A stretch of 64,000 nucleotides of DNA from contig NC_086040.1 of assembly GCF_036323735.1 (NCBI RefSeq), positions 2,918,321 through 2,982,320 of the forward strand, in the 5' to 3' direction. The position numbers and the translations under genes were made by a program. Each line of letters opens with the position of its first letter. Position 1 is the stretch's first letter. Of the stretch, positions 26,295 through 38,261 are shown piece after piece. A model generated the notes under the pieces. The model did no database searches, had not been told where the DNA came from, and was given only the letters and a program-made list of their open reading frames with translations. The DNA is from Rattus norvegicus. Its lineage: Eukaryota > Chordata > Mammalia > Rodentia > Muridae.

Positions 26295-26784
26295 TTGAAA
26301 TTAATTGTGCATGAGGACGTCAGAGTTCTAGTCCATTGAAAATAAAGAAAAGGTCCTTACAAGTTGCAGTAAAAAACTCTCATTCGTGTCCGAGGAAGGA
26401 TGCATAGGCCTCTCACTTACTTACCTTGTGCTAATTGTGCCACATAAATCGATGAATTCATCTGTATAATTTTATGCTTGAAATAAGGCTCCTCTTTGTT
26501 TCTCAGGCTCACAGGTAAGCACCTGGCCAAAATCAAGTACTAATTATTTTTCATTATCCAGGCCCTCAAGTTCTCCATAAAGGCTATTCATTGAACTATT
26601 TCAGAGATCCATTGCACTCCTGACTTCCCCAACATCCCTCCAGTTCCTATTTTGAGATTTCTCATTGTGCTACTTCCTACTCAAGTCAGTAGCCAAAGGT
26701 AAAGAAATAAACTTGGAAAGGAATTAGATGATTTTTCCACTCTTACATCTGTGTGGTTAGGCATCATTTTACCATGGCTTCTGC
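25915..26784. other. Unassigned sequence with an (AT)n tract
   Basis: Contains the AT microsatellite at 26250-26293. Nothing else was recognised. Confidence 0.45.
26250..26293. repeat. (AT)n microsatellite
   Basis: About 22 AT units, uninterrupted. Confidence 0.97.
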
Positions 26785-27228
26785 AGATCCTTGTAAGTAA
26801 GGCAGAAGGTTCAGGTGACAGTGTCTAAGGGCCTTTCTCAGGATCTTAAAAACACATGAAAATTGAGGTTTCACTAGATCTGAGGCTTCTTCATTCCCTC
26901 TCTATCCTTGTAAATCTTCGTTATGTTATGAATACAGGATCAGGGTCCAACTCCCATCTAACTCTGGACTGGACCTGGGAGTTCATGAAGGTAGATATTA
27001 GAGAAGTGATAGTTGATGAGACCACAGAGCGGCAAATATCATTGCCAGTTGAACTTTTCTCACAGATGTCCAATTTAGTTTTCTGGTGACATGAGAAATT
27101 GATAGCATTTGAGACTTTAACTTATTTATTTTTTACTTATGTAAATATAAGGTTTTTTTAAAGATTTTAAAAAAGGATAATGAAACAGGGAAACCATCCA
27201 AGAAAGAAATAAACATTAAATCTGTTGT

Positions 27229-27312
27229 TTATGTCTGCGCACTTATAATCTCAGCACTTATCCTAAGTGAGTTTCAGACAGGCTTGCACAACTCCATAGT
27301 GAATTGCAACCC
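27229..27312 (+). repeat. Degenerate B1-like SINE in copy B
   Basis: Orthologous to the B1-like remnant at 1205-1300 of copy A (cacttataatctcagcactt core). Confidence 0.5.
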
Positions 27313-27879
27313 AGAATTTGATAAAATCTAAAACCCAAGCCAATTAAAAAAAAACCCACGGGCTACAAACAAAATGACATCTTCTTAAGAAAGAAGATTA
27401 ATTACCATTATTTAGTTTGCTTCCAAAGTATTGGTCAAATATATCACCTGAAATAGTATGAATATGCACTATATATTAATTATAGACAGTGCCAAAAAGA
27501 ATTTTTGAGTTTTCTTAATACAATGGTCCATTTTACTACCATTGTAACTTTGGTTTTTGAAAGCACACTCCATATTTCACAGGTCAAAGTCTTCACATAA
27601 AACCTCTACTGTCAGTAAAAGCTTAAAGCAATACCAGGTACCTATATATCTTTTGTAATTTCCACACATTCTTCCTGTTTTAATCAATATGCAGGCTTTT
27701 TTTACAATAATGCAAAAATGTAGATACCAATCTGCTATAACCTAGAAATTTGGTCAATCTTCACCTAGCATCCAAAATCAAGATGATAGGCAAGCCTTAA
27801 CATCTTCTTGGTTCTGACAATTTTAATTCTATAATTCTCATATTCTCAAAATACATCATCTTCCATTCGGTGCCTCCCT

Positions 27880-29100
27880 TAATTCATAGTCTAGCAATGA
27901 CTAGAGGAGAAGCAAACCTGTCACTTTAATGTCAAGTTCATTGAAAAATGTGGCCAACTACTGAACTAACCTACAATACTTGCAGTTTTAGCTGTTTAGA
28001 ACAGTTCCAGAGGGGAGAGCACTACTTTCTCCTCTTCCCTCCTTGGTGCCACACTCCATTCTTCTTGCAACCTAAAGTAGGCAGCCTGGAATGCTTCTTG
28101 GCTCTAAAGCCTCCTGGATGTGCCATTTTCTCTTGCCGTTCTGACTCATTTAAATCCTCCTGGCAACCTCCTTTTGGTCCTCTTTCCTATTGCATGTTGG
28201 TGACCCCCAACAATTCCAGCTGCAGTTTCTTGCTGTTTACAACAGGAAATACCTCCAAATATTTCTTCTTTTGGGCTATGAAGTCCTTAAAGAGGGGCAG
28301 AAACTTTCTCTAATTCTCTTAGCCCCGGAGCACTTTCTTCTTGGGGAGCATCTCCTGGAAGTGTCCCATCAAAGCACTGGAGACCATGGACACATGCATC
28401 GTGCAGCACAGCTCCTCCTTACTCTGGTGTCTTGTAGGGAGCATGCCGGCACATCTTGGCATCTGCATCTTGTACATGCAGACCAGGTATCACTGATGGT
28501 TCAGCTAGTTCTTAGCCATGAATTATTTCTTGGCCTGAGTCATCTTGAAGACCTAGTCATTGCTTGGGTCAGCGCTCTCAGGCTCCTAGATCAGCCCCTC
28601 CTTAGTGTCATCCCAAGTGCTTGCATCCACAAGTATGTCCCCACTCACTATTCACCTCGTTCAGCATGAGGTTTGTCCTCCTCTTGGGATGGATGCCCTT
28701 AAGATGATTTAACTGCTTCTGCCAGTGAGTGACCAGCTTTTGCTGAGCAGTGGTTTCTTGGGTGGCTAGCCTGTGTCATGCACTTGCAAGCACACTTCCA
28801 CCTCCTCCATGTGCCTCATCGGTATCAGCCACAGTTTGGTGAAGAGAAGCTACATGTTTTCCATGACAGTGCCCACAGCTCTGCCTCCAGTGAGGGCCTG
28901 GCCTTGCATAGCACCATAGGGAGGGTTGCTGTCAAAGCTAACAGGTTATCTAGGTCAATCTCCAGCTCTAGTTTCTTGTGCAACATGATGTGCTGCAGCT
29001 TTTCTGCTTCCTCCTGCTCTGCCTTGTTCAGCAGCTCCTCAGCATACTGCCTTTCCATGCCTTTAACTTAAGGATCAGTCTACTCATTTTTGGACATCTT
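27880..29100 (-). pseudogene. Decayed gene of unknown family, copy B (fullest version)
   Basis: On the minus strand an ATG at about 29058 opens a 77-codon frame with a charged helical stretch (MERQYAEELLNKAEQEEAEK, then a Leu/Asp-rich segment). After a frameshift, further protein-like blocks follow in order: RHMEEVEVCLQVHD near 28800, EPESADPSND near 28570, KMTQAKK near 28540, YKMQMP near 28460, SKEELCCTMHVSMVSSALMG near 28370-28430, then the Lys-rich block matched in copies A and C. There are many stops and frameshifts and no splice sites in phase, so it is dead and probably a processed copy. The coiled-coil N-terminus and multicopy state recall rodent testis families (Speer/Spetex/takusan), but this is a guess. 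Confidence 0.5.
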
Positions 29101-29334
29101 AACTTTTAATAATGGACAGAAAGTCTACAATTGGGTGTTTGCCCTACACCTGAGCACCTATGTTGCCACAACAAGGTAGTTTAAAGGTGTAGGGAAAAAT
29201 GTCGGCCTTTGGAAAACAGTAAAAACTGTGGGAATTGGACATGAATTGACCCTGGGTTTAAACATTTAAGGGAGAAGAATCTCCCTAATTCCAGGTCTTC
29301 ACATCGTTGGGTGTTAACAAAGATGGTCTCCATT

Positions 29335-29616
29335 TCAAGGCCTTAATGAACTCTCCCTATTCTCAGCAACTGAGTTGTAATGAAGTAGTGAGAACTCTGA
29401 AGCTCTGGAAGGAGAGTGTGTATGTGTGTTCCCTGCCTCCAAAGTGAGTCTTTGGAAAAGGTACTGTAGGAACTGGTCAGTCTGTGTAGGGTTAGCGAGC
29501 ATGTAGGCTATGACTTTTCCCAGTGACATCATCAGGAGTGCTTTCTCTGGAAATTCTGTTGTATCCAGGAGAACCTTAGAAACTTCTGTGATCTCACCAG
29601 TGTTGTGATGACACAA
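29335..29616 (-). pseudogene. Possible upstream part of the decayed gene (copy B)
   Basis: A 93-codon minus frame with a coding-like helical centre (MMSLGKVIAYMLANPTQTDQ, then FLQYLFQRLTLEAG). It lies about 0.25 kb upstream of the 77-codon frame of the decayed gene on the same strand, and mostly in DNA absent from copy A. Whether it belongs to the same gene is unknown. Confidence 0.25.
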
Positions 29617-31198
29617 ATTGCCAGTGTACTATACCTTCAGAGCCTAATTGTTTCAGAAGCAGCCATGCTCTCCAGGGTGCTCAGTCTATTTTGGAAGTAG
29701 AATCATATACTTGCAGAGACCAGACTAAGATAGAATGAAGCCAGCCTTCTATTATGTTGGAGAACATGACAAATAGAATAGTCCTAGGTAAGGCCCAATG
29801 AGTACTTGCTGGGGTCGGGTAGGTTCCTGGAGGAGGGTGGCTTGAGTTGGTCCTTGCAGGAGTAGGACTTATGATTTGGAACTTCAGTCTTCCTAAATGG
29901 CTGACCCAGACGCAACAATTTCTGATCAGTAGTTTAACAGAGAGCCACAAATTAATATATGCAAACTGCTTTCCTTGGTGCTCTTTAATATCATAGGGAG
30001 TGTCAAAGAACACTAGGATGAGCCTCTGTAAGAATAACAAAGGGTCTCTCTCAGGATAAGCTGTTGAACACCTTTATTTTTAGCAGTGTCATGTAGGTTA
30101 CATGGGTAAGTGATAGCAAGAGGGATACTCTCCTGCTCATGTATCAAAGTGTCATGTACTTTGTTCTTGAAAACGCATGATTAGAGATTCAAGAAATTAA
30201 GCTGTTTGGAATCAAGAAAATACATGTCTCATATTAGCTGAGAATGTCCTCCAATTCTTCCTGTTTGTGCCACCTTTTGCATTTATGTGGCAGAGGATTG
30301 GGATTAGGAAGTGCCGTTTATGTCTATAATGGCATATGTCATCATATGGCTAGGACGGTGGGGAAGAGGGACATAGCTGAGTTCAGCTTAAAAGTAGCTT
30401 TCTTCCTCTGTCAGAGAGTCAGTGTATCTCTCAAAATGTTCATCCTCAGACTTCTGTTTTAGACTAAGCATAGTTTCTCCTGGCACTATGTCTTCATACA
30501 TGCCAGTTTACTTGTGTTATATACAGAGTTTGATCTGAAGGCATTATCACAACCTTCCACAACACTTGATAAGGAGAGTGCTTGAAGCATTTGGAGAACA
30601 TGAAAATTGCTCTCCACAAAATGCAAAATGAGAGAAAAAAACTCTGAATAATACTGACATAATACCCAGAAAGGACTTAAATGAGAGGTAGTCACAGTGA
30701 AAGTTATTAGTTGAGTGTTTTAAGGTGTCTTTTAATTTCATGTTTCCTCACTTTTCAGTTGTCTAAAACTCCAGGGTGTCATCATAATGAAAATCAATTT
30801 CCTGATTGTATTTTAAACACAGACTGTGAAGTTCAGATAGGAGTGTGATGGGAGCACAGGTTATTTTGATTTTGACAAAGTTAAATCATAGCCTGTGGCC
30901 TGAATCACAGTCTGGGTATAAGGGTTGTAGTGTGTGGGCTCTCATTGTGTGTTTTAAGAAGGCTGAATAGGTGTTGACTTATGGGAATTTCTCTATGCTA
31001 TGTTTATGACCAATTATTGTTGTAATTGACCTGGACATGCTTGGGCTTCTAAAGGTCATGGGAACAGCTGGAGGGGCATGATCCCACAGTGTGTGACTGG
31101 ATTTGCAACAGAAAATATTTGGTTTCTCTGATTTTATTCATTGTCCTTTGAGCTAATGCAACACCATTGCATTTATTTGACATTTTAATTGTATTTGA

Positions 31199-31252
31199 GT
31201 GTGTGTGTGTGTTTGTGTGTGTTTGTGTGTCTTAGTGTTTGTGTGTAGTGTA

Positions 31253-31300
<48 letters not shown>
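31199..31300. repeat. (TG)n microsatellite, interrupted
   Basis: TG units broken by TTTG and CTTAG, then about 20 clean TG units. Homologous in position to 3758-3786. Confidence 0.97.
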
Positions 31301-31302
<2 letters not shown>

Positions 31303-31844
31303 AGTATGTCTATGTCTATCCCTGAAGACCTGGCAATTCTATGTTTTTGATTTGGCCTGAATATTAGTCTGTCTCTATTTCCATGGTATGATAGTGATGA
31401 GACTGAGAGCCTTACTTGGAGCATTAAAACATTTTACCGCTTCTAAACTTGGACGCATATTGCACTTTCCTGGTGTGTGTTATACATTCTTTTTCCTACA
31501 TATACTGATTATGTTCCTTTGGTTTTTGTGTAGCAATAGGTTCTTTGATTGTGAATTCTTTCCTACGAACAGGAAAGTTGTCTTCTAAGGTTTAAGTCAG
31601 AGCTTTTTCTTTAGTACAGTGTCCTGGGATGTTCTTGGCAAGCTAGTCTATTCCTTCCAGCCCCCTCAGGAGCTCAGGCTGATGAGCTCCCTCCTTTTGT
31701 TTGCTGGCTCTGCTTTTCTCAGTTCCCTAATAATAAGTTTAATAAGAACCATACCGACTCAGTACAAAGAAGCAACTGTGGGTCAAACCCTAAGCTAGTG
31801 TAGTTCAGGATTCAGTCTTGTTTTATGTAATCCTTGGATCTCAG

Positions 31845-32015
31845 TTCATAAAGTTATTTGATTCTTGGAATAACTCCTACCACAAGAACAATTTTGAGTC
31901 TGAGATGCTCATGATGCAACAACAGCAAGTGATGACTGACCTGAAGAAAATGCACTGGCAGATCAATGAATGTTGTACAAATCTAATTAACTCACAAAAG
32001 AAAACTGATGACTAA
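31845..32015 (+). other. Exon-like helical ORF at the copy B edge
   Basis: Directly after a cttggatctcag acceptor-like text, an open frame encodes a Gln/Met/Lys-rich helical segment (MLMMQQQQVMTDLKKMHWQI) and ends at a TAA near 32015. The start coincides with the right end of the A/B similarity. It could be a terminal exon remnant of the duplicated locus or chance. No family was recognised. Confidence 0.25.
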
Positions 32016-32200
32016 TGCACAGGGTTTGACCCCAGCACTAGGAATAGAACGTGTCTGCACATTCTTGTCGTTGAACTAAAGTGAGCATCAGGTTTTATAT
32101 TTGAAGCATTCCAGGAAGTCTGCCTTTAAAGGAGTCTCTAGGATTCTAGGATTCTTACTTGTAGTTATTTTGGCCAAAAGTAAACAGCCAGTGAATATGA

Positions 32201-32203
<3 letters not shown>

Positions 32204-32264
<61 letters not shown>
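32204..32264. repeat. (TA)n microsatellite
   Basis: About 30 TA units. Confidence 0.97.
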
Positions 32265-32266
<2 letters not shown>

Positions 32267-35090
32267 CACTAGAACAAATGGAAACAAAATTTTCTAATCT
32301 GATTTTAAATTGCCCTTATGGGGTCTTGATCACTACTGTAACTACTTATAGGGGGAAAACTATCCAACAACATTGGCATTAATTAAGGGAAATCACAGGA
32401 ATGAAGAACATGGATGTAAGTGCCAAAACCTCTCACTAAGGGCTCTTCTGCCTTCTTTGCTCTTGGTATATAGTGAGTGTACAATAGAAGTTCATGTGGC
32501 TTTTTGCATCTTCTCAACATCCTGGATATTTCAATCATTACCTGCTATCAGTTTCTTTCCAGATTGGCCTAAACTTGGCTTATTGTTCCTTGGCTTTGGA
32601 GGTTGGCCTGGAATTTTTTATTCGAAAGATTAATTTTTGTAGAGTTGAATCTGCAACCAGAAGATGTTCAGGAGTTATGCCCAGGTTTTTAATCACATCT
32701 TTCCCTCAGACAGACCTTAGGCTCAAAATAGTCCAGAGCACTCATCCTGTGTTGTATCCATGGCACTCATAACTATTGTTATTCAAAGTCATTTGATCTG
32801 AATGAAAACTATCTTTAAGGAGGTTTTAGAAAAGGGATGACCATCAGACATTGCTGGGGCTGTCAAATGAGAACCCATGTACAAATCTTCTGAAAATTCA
32901 ACCTTTGATGCTGAAATTCCAGAACAAGAAATAGGTGTCAGCAGAGAAACTGTGGGATATTAGTTTTGTAGTGGTAAACCTCAGAGTGGCCTTTAAGTGG
33001 AATTGTCCAGATGTCTATCAGCCAGAAAGTGAAAACGTACAATGTTATCCATCCCTTCCGAGGATTTTTTTTCTGGGTTTGGTTATGCATTCAACCATTT
33101 GGCATTGAATTAGTGAGTCTTATCTGTGTTGAAATATATCTGACAGGATCTCACTACAATTCAAAGAGTTTTTGCTTGGATTGTGGTTGTGGAGATTTCC
33201 TAGTTGTTTGTGCTGGTAGTTTTGGTTCCCATGTCAGGTATGATATGGTACCCCTATTGGTAACTGCTGCTCATTTTGCATTCACTGGGGAACAGTGAGT
33301 TAGAGGACTGAAGAGGTTCATATGTCACCACCAATGGTCCATTGTCTGAAATTAAGCCTACAGTGCAGAGCCGTGAGAACTTTCTAAGCAGGATTGGGTA
33401 ACAGGCAAAGATACCTGTTTCTAACTTCTGTGCTCACTACATACATATCCCATTCAAGGGTTGTTTTTTTTGTTTGTTTGTTTGTTTTGCCTTTTTTCCT
33501 TAAGGTACACTTAGGAACCTGGGTGATTTCTTATATTACCTTTAACTGGGACACTACCCACATTCTAAAAGTACTCTGTGTTTGTGAACAAATGTATTTG
33601 GTTGAGTTCAAAAGTGTGTATGTCTGGGTGTGTGTCTGTGTGTCTGTTTGTCTGAGTGTCTGTACACATGCATGCTTCCATGGATAATATTATCTTCTAA
33701 TGACCAGTATGAGGAGACAAAGTAAGAAAGACTGCAGGATCCCCTGAAACAGAAAGAATTGGTCACTGAGTAAAAGGACTTGGCTGAGAAGATGCATCAC
33801 CATATCGGTGTCACTGAGATTATTTAAAAGCATGGGATGGGAGGACTCAAGTAGATTACCAGTACTTATAAAGAGTCCTTTCAGGTGTTTAACTTTCTTC
33901 ATAGTTCTCTGCAGTTGTCAGCTAGGAACAATTCAGAATATTGTTCTCCTACATTTAAAAAGAAATATGTGATCCATATAGATTCTAGCTATTGTATATT
34001 CATCCCTCCCATATGAGCTCTCTAGTATTTTCTGAGCCCATTGCCATTAAGTTTCCCCTAAATAGTTTTAGGATACTGATAAACAAAGTAGTGATATAGT
34101 TTATTTTCTGCATGAGCATATCCTTTAGATTTCAGTGCCTCCCATTGGGAAGATTTTCTTGCTGAATTTAATATCACTTTAGTGTGCATGTACCTCCTGT
34201 AATATTAATTCTCTGGCTCTTGGCGATTATTGAGTTTTAAAGTGGAAGCCAGGCAGATTCCTATAGTGGAGAAATAATAATTGCCTTCATTTCAGTGATG
34301 ACCAGGTGTCCTAACCCTTTTTTTTTTCTAGGTTGCCATATCTCTCCTCTAGTGACATTAAGACATTGCAACATGATATTACACAATAAAACATAAGGAT
34401 GATTGGTGTAATGTGCTGTTCACAATTTTATTTCTAGGAGTTTTTAAAATCTGAGAAAATATGCAGCCCTGTGAGACCCTTTCCTTATTTTCTTGGGCAT
34501 GAGTCAATGGTCTCAGATAAAATATCATACTGTATTATCCTGCTGAATTGTGCTGCTGTCTTTTGTATAACTGACATGACAAGTCCCCACCAGGCCTTTT
34601 CCACCACTTAGTCTGAAATACTCCTGTAGATGCTAGAACTGATCATAGACTAGGACTCTAGCTCTCAGAGACAGAACTGTCCACTCGGAGCACTGAGCGT
34701 GCAAAAAATTACAAAACCTAATTCATCTGATTCCTCATAATAGTAGCAATTTGGTTTCCACTTGAAAGAGCATGAGGCATCACATGGAACATTCCACATG
34801 TTTAACCATTTGAGGACTTGTAAATCAACAACCAACCACCCTGATTGAGGCATGTCTTCACATACCTTCGAAGATATTTTTACCATCTTGCCTGATGATC
34901 TGCTATGTTTGCAAGGGCAGCGACTGGCTGTAGATGTATGTTGCAATACCTGCAGCAATTGAATGCTGCCTAAGTTAACTACTGTATTTGGTTTTTGGTT
35001 TGAAGCTTGATTTTTTGTGTGTTTGGTTTTCCTTTTTTACATTTGAAATTTTGTTATTTATCTGTTAATTAAAATGCCATATTACTAAGG
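32265..35090. other. Unassigned intergenic sequence with TTTG and TG-rich tracts
   Basis: A (TTTG)n run at 33463-33490 and TGTC/TGTG-rich text at about 33610-33665. Short frames only; no recognised gene. The region near 33770-33860 might be an old SINE. Confidence 0.4.
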
Positions 35091-35130
35091 ATATATATAT
35101 ATATACATATATATGTATACACACACACAC

Positions 35131-35192
<62 letters not shown>
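35091..35192. repeat. Compound (TA)n(CA)n microsatellite
   Basis: TA, CATA, ACAC and TA blocks over about 100 bases. The minus frames across it are artefacts. Confidence 0.97.
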
Positions 35193-35195
<3 letters not shown>

Positions 35196-35729
35196 TTCTG
35201 AGTCATGTGTGGCTCTTCTCCCTGTAACAGCACAAGTATAAGGCAACAGTGGTTTTCTGCAATTCTCATGCATCTTAGGATTCATAACTGGTTTACAGCC
35301 AGGCAGAGCTGCACAGGAAACTGTATTCTTGATGTATTTGTGTGTCATGGTCTGTGGATCCCAAAATCATGATTAAAAAAATCCTTGCTGTATGCTGCCA
35401 CTCTTAAATTAAGCTACCTTTATTATCAAAAACAAAGCAGAAACTGAGAAGTATTTCTCTAATACATTAGAGAAAATAAAAATATTCAATATGGGAATAT
35501 AAAAAGAGGCCAGGACACACAGAGATATATGCCTATGGATTCCTTCAAATATAGAATCAGCAATGACTGCAATTTTCAGTAATTCCAACAATTTTGTAGG
35601 AATGAAGAGTTTTATTATTATTGGTGGTTTGTTTTTAGTTATTCTTGATAATGATATTGTTGCTCAGTTCTATTTGATATAAATTATAGCTTCTTTTGTT
35701 GAGGAGGTGTATCAGGTTTTTACATTTTC

Positions 35730-35900
35730 ATTGGATAATTTTTATCAATTTTTCAAATATTATGTCCCTTTCCAGTTTCCACTAATAAAAAACCCTATTC
35801 TCTTCCCACAACCCCTGCCTCCATGATGGTGTTATTACACCAGAGCATGCTCTCCTTCCCCCTTTCCATGTTTGTTGCAACCAATTCTGCCAGTGGACAA
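35730..35900 (-). mobile_element. Possible old L1 3' fragment
   Basis: The string aatattatgtccctttccagtttcc followed by cttcccacaacccctgcctcc matches the style of old L1 3' ends in reverse. Too short and decayed for certainty. Confidence 0.35.
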
Positions 35901-37104
35901 CAAAGAGCAATGGATTTCACACAGACCTGAAGTGACAGAGGATTGTTATTTGCCCCTTAGGTCCTCTGGGATTCAAATTCTCAAAAAGATGATAGATGTC
36001 AGTCCATGTCCTTTTGTTATTCCTTGTGTGGTTTATCATTTGGAATGGATAACACCCAAATAATGTGAGAAGTTTTTTGAGACCTGTAGGGACACATACA
36101 GGAGTAGTCATGCTAATGGTCTAAATTGCCAGGCATACCCGTAGGAGATTAGTGGGCTCAGGATCATGCCTTAGCATCTCAGCATTGTCAGGGTTGGAAT
36201 AATTCTCTCATATCTCATTCTGGAAGATATTGCAGACTGAGGTCAATTAGATGAAATGAAGAAGTGAAGAACTCTCCTGGGAGTGGAGCTGGTGAGTAAT
36301 ACCTGTTGTTGCTCAATCAAAGCAGTGTTAACGGCAAGATTCATACTAGATTTGGGATATGGAGCTTTCAGCAGTAACTACACATCTCTGGTAGAGAATG
36401 TTTGTTTTCTAGACTAGGAAGGATGAAGGATGAAGATCCTGCTCTCTCACCACATTAGATCTCACAGTATAATATGAAGTGTTTTCCTCAGATAAATAAG
36501 TGATTAATGTTGTGTTCCCAGAGTGACATGACTTATAAAAGAATATGTAAGAGACATGATGCTTGGTGGAACAAATTTCATGTGCCTATAGATTTCTGCT
36601 CTCAAACCAATGTCAAGACAAATCTACTATTTATGAATGACAGAGAGATTTACACAGAGTACCACCTTACAGATACAGAGCTACTTATGTACCATTACTG
36701 AAGTGATCAGAATGCAAGTTGTCTCAGGATGTCCAGTAACTGGACTCCAAAACTCCAAACCTGAATTTCTTCCATAAGATCCATATGGTTAAAGGAAAGT
36801 ACAAACCTGCCACACACTATCCTCTGATTTTAACATTTTATGAAAGTGCAAGTTCTTAACCCACAGAAATCTAAGAAATCTAATTAAATATTGCTATCTT
36901 ATGGTCTACTTCCTCCATCTGATGTATGCATGAAGATGTATTAGTTTGTTTTTCATTTGAGGGATTAACTTGGCTATTTGCCCTGAATCTATAGAAATTA
37001 GGAAGACCTGCATTGGAGCATTTCATACCTTGACAAAAATTGATTTAGGGAATATGATCCTTGAGAATATGCAACTGAGCTGATTCTTATCTTTTGCCTT
37101 TTTT
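35901..37104. other. Unassigned intergenic sequence
   Basis: No recognised element. Short frames (35872-36063, 36507-36701) lack motifs. Confidence 0.4.
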
Positions 37105-37965
37105 TCAAATATTTGTTTTCATTTTAAATGTAATTCCCATTCCAGTTTCCCCTCAAAACACCTGATATCCCAGTCCTTTCCTGCTTCTATGAGTGTGATC
37201 CTTCTCCTACTGACATCCTGCCTCCTCTCTCCCACCGTGATATTTCTCTGCTCTATGGTATTACCCTTGAGAGTCCCAAGGGTCTTACTTCCCATTGATG
37301 TCAAAATAAGCTATCCTCTGCTACATATTCATAGCAGATTGGTCATAGGTCCATCTCTATGTTCTCTTGAGATGGTTTATTCCTGGAGAGTTTTGCATGG
37401 TCTGGTTTTTTGATATTGTGTTCTTCTTATGGGGTTGCAAATCCCTTCAGCTGCTTCAGTCCTTTGTCCAATTCCTCTGTTGGGGACTCAGTTCACAATT
37501 CAGTGATTGGATATAAACATCTGCATTGTTTTTGGCAAGCTCCGGCAGACCCTCACAGCAGACAATTCTATCAGGTTCCTGAAACATCCATTTCTTGGTA
37601 TCTGCAAATTTGCCTGGGTTTGGTGCTTGTATACGTTCTGGATTCCTACAGTTTGGCAAGTCCCTTGATGGCTTTTCCTTCACTATTTGCTAGATATGTT
37701 TTCTCCATATGTCCACCTGTGATTATTTTTGCTCTCCTTTCTATGTTCTGAAGCATCCACTCTTTGGTCTTCTTACTTCTTGAGGTTCATATGGTCTGTC
37801 AATTGTATCTTGGGAATTCTATGGTTTTGGGCTACTATCTGCTTATCAGTGAGTGCATACCAAGTGTGTTCTTTTGTGACTAATTTACCACACTGAGGAT
37901 GATAGATTGAGTTCCATCCATTTGTCTAACCATTTCATGAAGTCATTGTTTTCAATGAGCTAGAC
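37105..37965 (-). mobile_element. Old L1 (Lx-type) 3' region, minus orientation
   Basis: Reverse complement of an L1 3' UTR and ORF2 end: a T-rich start, cattccagtttcccctcaaa, cttatggggttgcaaatccc, then agtgagtgcataccaagtgt and gagttccatccatttgtcta, which correspond to the ORF2 C-terminal text of the full-length element but strongly diverged. Confidence 0.8.
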
Positions 37966-38042
37966 TCATAGGAGGCAATCTTTATTCTGTTTTTCTCACT
38001 AGATAACTCGTGTAGTAGTCAGGAATATCCAATAGAATTTAT

Positions 38043-38261
38043 ATGATGAAATTCTTTATCCACTTAAAGGGTTTTTCTGTAAAAATTCAAGAAATTATAG
38101 CAGCTAATTCAAAAATGGCTGATTATGAATTGGATGTCCGAATATCCCGGGGCTCTTCAATGAATGAAGAGGCTGATATTTCAACTTTTCCTCAGTATAT
38201 TCTTGAATCATTAATGAAGTGTCTGATTTCATTTGAAAATACAGATAGGCTAGTAAGGTGA
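38043..38261 (+). other. Exon-like 73-codon ORF of unknown origin
   Basis: The frame has coding-like amino acid usage (MADYELDVRISRGSSMNEEA, then FPQYILESLMKCLISFENTD) and ends at AAG/gtgaat, a plausible donor site. A possible acceptor (aaattatagcag) lies near 38094. A further acceptor-like tract (ttctattttttggtttcag) lies near 38449. I do not recognise the protein. Candidates are an orphan exon, a retro-exon or chance. Confidence 0.3.

Larger units (their letters stand above)
26785..31845. repeat. Local duplication, copy B (pairs with 780-4306)
   Basis: Direct-orientation partner of copy A, about 5.06 kb. It retains a ~0.5 kb block (28650-29170) containing the most coding-like part of the decayed gene and a ~1 kb block (29400-30370) that copy A lacks. 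Colinearity resumes at 30378 (gctgagttcagcttaaaagt versus gagatcagcttaaagatag in A near 2945) and ends near 31845. Confidence 0.85.

Noticed and set aside
35069..35348. Tyr/Ile-repeat ORFs
   Set aside because: They are translations of the TA/CA microsatellite.
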